Below the pieces are notes generated by a model that was not told where the DNA came from, did not search any database, and was given only the letters and a program-made list of their open reading frames with translations. Source: Dechloromonas sp. Dech2017 (GTDB taxonomy: Bacteria; Pseudomonadota; Gammaproteobacteria; Burkholderiales; Rhodocyclaceae). From it: a stretch of DNA of 64,000 nt. Of this stretch, positions 59,968-64,000 are shown one piece after another; position 1 is the first letter of the stretch; every line of letters starts with the position of its first letter. The stretch lies in contig SSXW01000008.1 in the NCBI GenBank assembly GCA_009469585.1, positions 56,589 through 120,588 on the forward strand, given 5' to 3'. Made by a program: the position numbers and the translations under genes.

Positions 59968-60663
59968 TTACGCCACCACCGTGGCCTGGTCGACGCGAAC
60001 GCCGGGACCCATCGTGGCGGAAACAGCAATCTTTCTCAGGTACTGACCCTTGGACGAGGCCGGCTTGGCCTTGTTCAGGGCATCGATCAGCGCCTTCAGG
60101 TTGGTCTCGAGACTTTCCACCGTGAAGGAGGCGCGACCGATCGTGGCATGCACAATGCCTGCCTTGTCGGTGCGGTACTGGACCTGACCGGCCTTGGCGT
60201 TCTTGACGGCGGTTGCGACATCCATGGTCACCGTACCGACCTTCGGATTCGGCATCAGACCGCGTGGACCAAGGATCTGGCCGAGCTGACCGACGATCTT
60301 CATGGCATCCGGGGTAGCGATGACAACATCGAAATTCAAATTACCAGCCTTGACTTCGGCCGCCAGGTCGTCAAAGCCGACGACTTCGGCACCAGCAGCC
60401 TTGGCCGCTTCAGCCTTGTCGCCCTGGGCGAAAACGGCAACGCGAACCGACTTGCCGGTACCAGCCGGCAGCACCACGGAACCGCGCACCACTTGGTCGG
60501 ATTTACGCGCATCGACGCCGAGATTAACGGCCACATCGATCGACTCGTCAAACTTGGCGGTTGCGGTTTCCTTGGCCAGAACCAATGCTTCCTGCAAAGG
60601 GTACAGTTTCTGCGGAACGACCTTGCTGGCAAGGGCTTGTTGTTTCTTCGTGAGCTTGGCCAT
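59968..60663 (-). CDS. rplA: 50S ribosomal protein L1
   Basis: A 231-residue L1 ([20 protein letters not shown], with [18 protein letters not shown]). L1 forms the E-site stalk and in E. coli represses its own operon. It follows rplK after 2 bp. Confidence 0.98.
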   Translation of the reverse strand: MAKLTKKQQALASKVVPQKLYPLQEALVLAKETATAKFDESIDVAVNLGVDARKSDQVVRGSVVLPAGTGKSVRVAVFAQGDKAEAAKAAGAEVVGFDDLAAEVKAGNLNFDVVIATPDAMKIVGQLGQILGPRGLMPNPKVGTVTMDVATAVKNAKAGQVQYRTDKAGIVHATIGRASFTVESLETNLKALIDALNKAKPASSKGQYLRKIAVSATMGPGVRVDQATVVA

Positions 60664-60665
60664 GA

Positions 60666-61097
60666 TTACAGACCCTCCACCGTGATACCCATCGAGCGGG
60701 CGGAACCGGCGATGGTACGAATAGCTGCTTCCATGTCGGCAGCGGTCAGGTCAGGCATCTTGGTCTTGGCGATTTCCTCGCACTGGGCGCGGGTGATCTT
60801 GCCGACCTTGTCGGTATGCGGCTTGGCCGAACCGGACTTGATGCCGGCAGCCTTCTTGATCAGGATGGTCGCCGGCGGGGTCTTCATCACGAAGGTGAAG
60901 GACTTGTCGGCAAACGCGGTAATTACCACGGGAATCGGCAGACCTGGCTCGACGCCTTGCGTCTGGGCATTGAAGGCCTTGCAGAATTCCATGATGTTCA
61001 GGCCGCGCTGACCCAGCGCGGGACCGATCGGGGGCGACGGATTCGCCTTGCCGGCCGGCACTTGCAGCTTGATGTAGCCAATAATTTTCTTGGCCAT
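60666..61097 (-). CDS. rplK: 50S ribosomal protein L11
   Basis: A 143-residue L11 ([20 protein letters not shown], with the N-terminal [19 protein letters not shown]). It forms the GTPase-associated centre and is needed for the stringent response through RelA. It follows nusG by 102 bp. Confidence 0.98.
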   Translation of the reverse strand: MAKKIIGYIKLQVPAGKANPSPPIGPALGQRGLNIMEFCKAFNAQTQGVEPGLPIPVVITAFADKSFTFVMKTPPATILIKKAAGIKSGSAKPHTDKVGKITRAQCEEIAKTKMPDLTAADMEAAIRTIAGSARSMGITVEGL

Positions 61098-61199
61098 GAT
61101 TGCTCCTAATGTATGAGTGATATCGCGTCTTCATGGACAGCCATTACCGACGCTCCTCTTGCCGAAATGAAGGGCTTCCGGCACGCCCTGAAAACCTGA

Positions 61200-61733
61200 T
61201 CAGGCCTTTTCGACCTGAGCGAACTCCAATTCGACCGGCGTCGCCCGACCAAAAATGGTCACCGACACACGCAGGCGATTTTTTTCGTAATTGACATCCT
61301 CGACCGAGCCGTGGAAGTCCGTAAAGGGACCTTCCTTGACCCGGACCACTTCGCCGACCTCGAACAGCACCTTCGGACGCGGCTTTTCGACGCCCTCCTG
61401 CATCTGCTGCATGATCTTGTCGACTTCCTTCTGGGAAATCGGCGTCGGCTTGGTGGCGGTTCCGCCGACAAACCCCGTCACCTTCGGCGTGTTTTTCACC
61501 AGGTGCCAGGAGTCATCATCCATTTCCATTTCGCACAGCACGTAACCGGGAAAGAACTTGCGCTCCGAGATGGCTTTCTGGCCACCTTTCATCTCAACGA
61601 CTTCTTCAACCGGAACCAGGATACGGCCGAATTTTTCTTCCATCCCCAAGCGGGTAATGCGCTCCTGAATGGCGCGCATTACGCTTTTTTCAAAGCCGGA
61701 GTAGGCATGCACAACGTACCAGCGTTTACTCAT
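61200..61733 (-). CDS. nusG: Transcription elongation factor NusG
   Basis: A 177-residue NusG with the N-terminal NGN domain ([20 protein letters not shown]) that binds the polymerase clamp, and the C-terminal KOW domain ([20 protein letters not shown]) that binds S10 or Rho. The start overlaps the secE stop (ATGA). Confidence 0.98.
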   Translation of the reverse strand: MSKRWYVVHAYSGFEKSVMRAIQERITRLGMEEKFGRILVPVEEVVEMKGGQKAISERKFFPGYVLCEMEMDDDSWHLVKNTPKVTGFVGGTATKPTPISQKEVDKIMQQMQEGVEKPRPKVLFEVGEVVRVKEGPFTDFHGSVEDVNYEKNRLRVSVTIFGRATPVELEFAQVEKA

Positions 61734-62083
61734 GATTTCTTCCAGCCCAGGACCAGGTCATAAAGAACCCACTCCAGACTCTTGTCAGTCAGATACAGAA
61801 AGAGCGCCATCACCACGACAAACGCAAAAACAGCACCGGTTGTCTGAACGGTTTCCTTGCGCGTCGGCCAAACGACTTTTTTGGCCTCGACCACCGACTC
61901 GTTGGCAAACAGGAAAAAACGCTGCCCCGGCTCGGTCTTCCAAGCCACTGCAACAGCCAGCGCCAACCCGACGAGAACCGCCAGGACGCGCAAAATCATT
62001 GCCTGCTCGGAAAGCAGGTAGAAACCAGCCACGCCGGCCGCCAGAATAACTAGGGCCAGCGCAAACTTGATCTTGTCAGCCAT
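61730..62083 (-). CDS. secE: Preprotein translocase subunit SecE
   Basis: A 117-residue SecE of the three-helix proteobacterial type: helices about 5-24, 30-48 and 83-105, with the conserved amphipathic [19 protein letters not shown] before the last. It clamps SecY. It lies between tRNA-Trp and nusG and overlaps nusG by 4 bp. Confidence 0.97.
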   Translation of the reverse strand: MADKIKFALALVILAAGVAGFYLLSEQAMILRVLAVLVGLALAVAVAWKTEPGQRFFLFANESVVEAKKVVWPTRKETVQTTGAVFAFVVVMALFLYLTDKSLEWVLYDLVLGWKKS

Positions 62084-62107
62084 GACGTTCGCGATCTTTA
62101 TAGAGAG

Positions 62108-62183
62108 TGGCAGGGGCGGAGGGAATCGAACCCCCGACCTTCGGTTTTGGAAACCGGCGCTCTACCAATTGAGCTACACCCCT
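62108..62183 (-). tRNA. trnW: tRNA-Trp (CCA anticodon)
   Basis: A 76-base gene with encoded CCA. Acceptor AGGGGTG pairs with CGCCCCT with a G-T pair; anticodon loop TTCCAAA gives CCA; T loop TTCGATT. The first anticodon-stem pair (27-43) is C-A, otherwise normal. It lies between tufB and secE, the usual place in Betaproteobacteria. Confidence 0.96.
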
Positions 62184-62200
62184 GCGGCAGAAACATCAAA

Positions 62201-62222
62201 GCGCCTCGGGTTCCCGAGGCGC
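62201..62222 (-). terminator. Hairpin after tufB
   Basis: GCGCCTCGGG and CCCGAGGCGC are perfect arms (62201-62210 and 62213-62222), in practice an 8-bp stem with a 6-base loop, followed on the minus strand by TTTGATGTTT. It lies between the tufB stop and tRNA-Trp. It is probably a partial terminator, giving more tufB than secE-nusG message. Confidence 0.7.
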
Positions 62223-62244
62223 CTTAACTACAAACAGCTATCGA

Positions 62245-63435
<1,191 letters not shown>

Positions 63436-63487
63436 TCCAGTTCCTCAATAATCAAATAAATAAAAATCCAGAATCCAAGCTAATCGG

Positions 63488-63562
<75 letters not shown>

Positions 63563-63594
63563 CTACCTTAAAACTCCAGCCGTACCGCGCGTCA

Positions 63595-63668
63595 TGGAGC
63601 GGGTGAAGGGAATCGAACCCTCGTCTTAAGCTTGGAAGGCTTCAGCTCTACCATTGAGCTACACCCGC
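63595..63668 (-). tRNA. trnG: tRNA-Gly (TCC anticodon)
   Basis: A 74-base gene with encoded CCA. Acceptor GCGGGTG pairs with CACCCGC; anticodon loop CTTCCAA gives TCC; T loop TTCGATT. Second tRNA of the cluster. Confidence 0.97.
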
Positions 63669-63710
63669 AAAACCCTACGCCCGCAGCACTGGCCGCTACA
63701 GCATTCAATC

Positions 63711-63795
<85 letters not shown>

Positions 63796-63808
63796 GGAAG
63801 AACCCGGG

Positions 63809-63837
63809 ATTATCCGGAGATGACCCAAGAGTGTCAA
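63809..63837 (-). promoter_or_regulatory. Promoter of the tRNA-Tyr/tufB transcript
   Basis: A perfect -35 TTGACA (63837-63832) and -10 GATAAT (63814-63809) are separated by 17 bp, ending about 14 bp before tRNA-Tyr. The discriminator after the -10 is CCCGGG, the GC-rich form expected for stringently controlled, growth-rate-dependent stable-RNA promoters. Confidence 0.88.
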
Positions 63838-63850
63838 CACCCAAAACAAG

Positions 63851-63874
63851 AAAAGCCGGCATTCGCCGGCTTTT
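63851..63874. terminator. Bidirectional intrinsic terminator upstream of the tRNA promoter
   Basis: AAAAGCCGGC (63851-63860), loop ATTC, GCCGGCTTTT (63865-63874): a perfect 10-bp stem with A/T-rich ends in both readings. It insulates the tRNA promoter from transcription arriving from the right. Confidence 0.85.
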
Positions 63875-63887
63875 CAGACTGCTGACG

Positions 63888-63919
63888 AACCCCCGATTTT
63901 TCGGGGGTTTTGTTTTTCT
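63888..63919 (+). terminator. Strong plus-strand intrinsic terminator
   Basis: AACCCCCGA (63888-63896), loop TTTT, TCGGGGGTT (63901-63909), then TTGTTTTTCT. The T-run makes it directional for plus-strand transcripts, yet no plus-strand gene precedes it within the window's last 32 kb. Confidence 0.85.
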
Positions 63920-64000
63920 GGTTGGAAATTATGAAGATTTCCGAACTCAAGCCGAAACAAGGGTGATTCTGAAATTTCCGCGGCGAATTCCGCTCTGTCG
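63920..64000. other. Right end of the window, no gene assigned
   Basis: A short plus-strand frame (ATG at 63931) codes for 11 residues (MKISELKPKQG) before TGA. It could be a decayed gene start or chance. The remaining bases are too few to judge. Confidence 0.3.

Noticed and set aside
62108..62183. tRNA-Trp and tRNA-Gly have a mismatched first anticodon-stem pair, suggesting pseudogenes
   Set aside because: A 27-43 mismatch is tolerated and occurs in functional tRNAs. All other stems, loops and the encoded CCA are intact, and each gene sits in its conserved place.

Overview
The window is high-GC chromosomal DNA of a free-living Betaproteobacterium, most probably a Rhodocyclales member of the Dechloromonas/Azonexus type. 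This rests on betaproteobacterial gene order (tRNA-Tyr, tRNA-Gly, tRNA-Thr, tuf, tRNA-Trp, secE, nusG, rplKAJL, rpoBC, rpsL, rpsG, fusA, tuf, rpsJ, then the S10, spc and alpha blocks), on ubiquinone genes, and on a dense set of sensory genes that includes an H-NOX. Genus placement is inference. There is no prophage, insertion sequence, CRISPR array or rRNA gene.

Left part (1-31.6 kb): mixed small transcription units. They are: ubiD with a GNAT gene and a truncated membrane protein; an H-NOX haem sensor translationally coupled to a hybrid histidine kinase; ubiA; a CHASE-PAS hybrid kinase; a secreted Asp/Arg/His-rich protein; a cation/proton antiporter with lapA; an LplT-like/PlsC fusion; a PAS kinase overlapping an HD-GYP gene; a VOC protein; an alpha/beta hydrolase; an MFS/LysR divergent pair; recG-ridA; a TPR protein; three lipoproteins; SPOR and DUF2802 proteins; a FadL-type porin; a YciA-type thioesterase; an Atm1-like ABC exporter; and a REC-PAS-SpoIIE phosphatase. 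A short dispersed repeat (core GCGGTCRACSGG followed by an A/T-rich tail) occurs six times here, always in the same orientation. One copy lies in frame inside recG and one supplies the start codon of the thioesterase gene.

Right part (31.6-63.8 kb): one long minus-strand block encoding the transcription and translation machinery, from tRNA-Tyr down to rplQ, closed by a perfect 15-bp bidirectional terminator. A TTGACA-N17-GATAAT promoter drives the tRNA/tuf end. Two internal junctions (rpsJ/rplC and rpsQ/rplN) carry intrinsic terminators whose loops contain TATAAT, with a TTG-type -35 element 18 bp upstream, so termination and re-initiation appear to be superimposed. The two tuf genes differ at one base.

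The most unusual observation is in rpoB. The beta subunit carries about 71 extra residues (about 417-490) in the lobe, directly after the conserved MKFNRR segment. This insert matches the C-terminal domain of ribosomal protein L7/L12 in length, landmark residues and predicted pattern, and rplL is the gene immediately upstream in the same operon.
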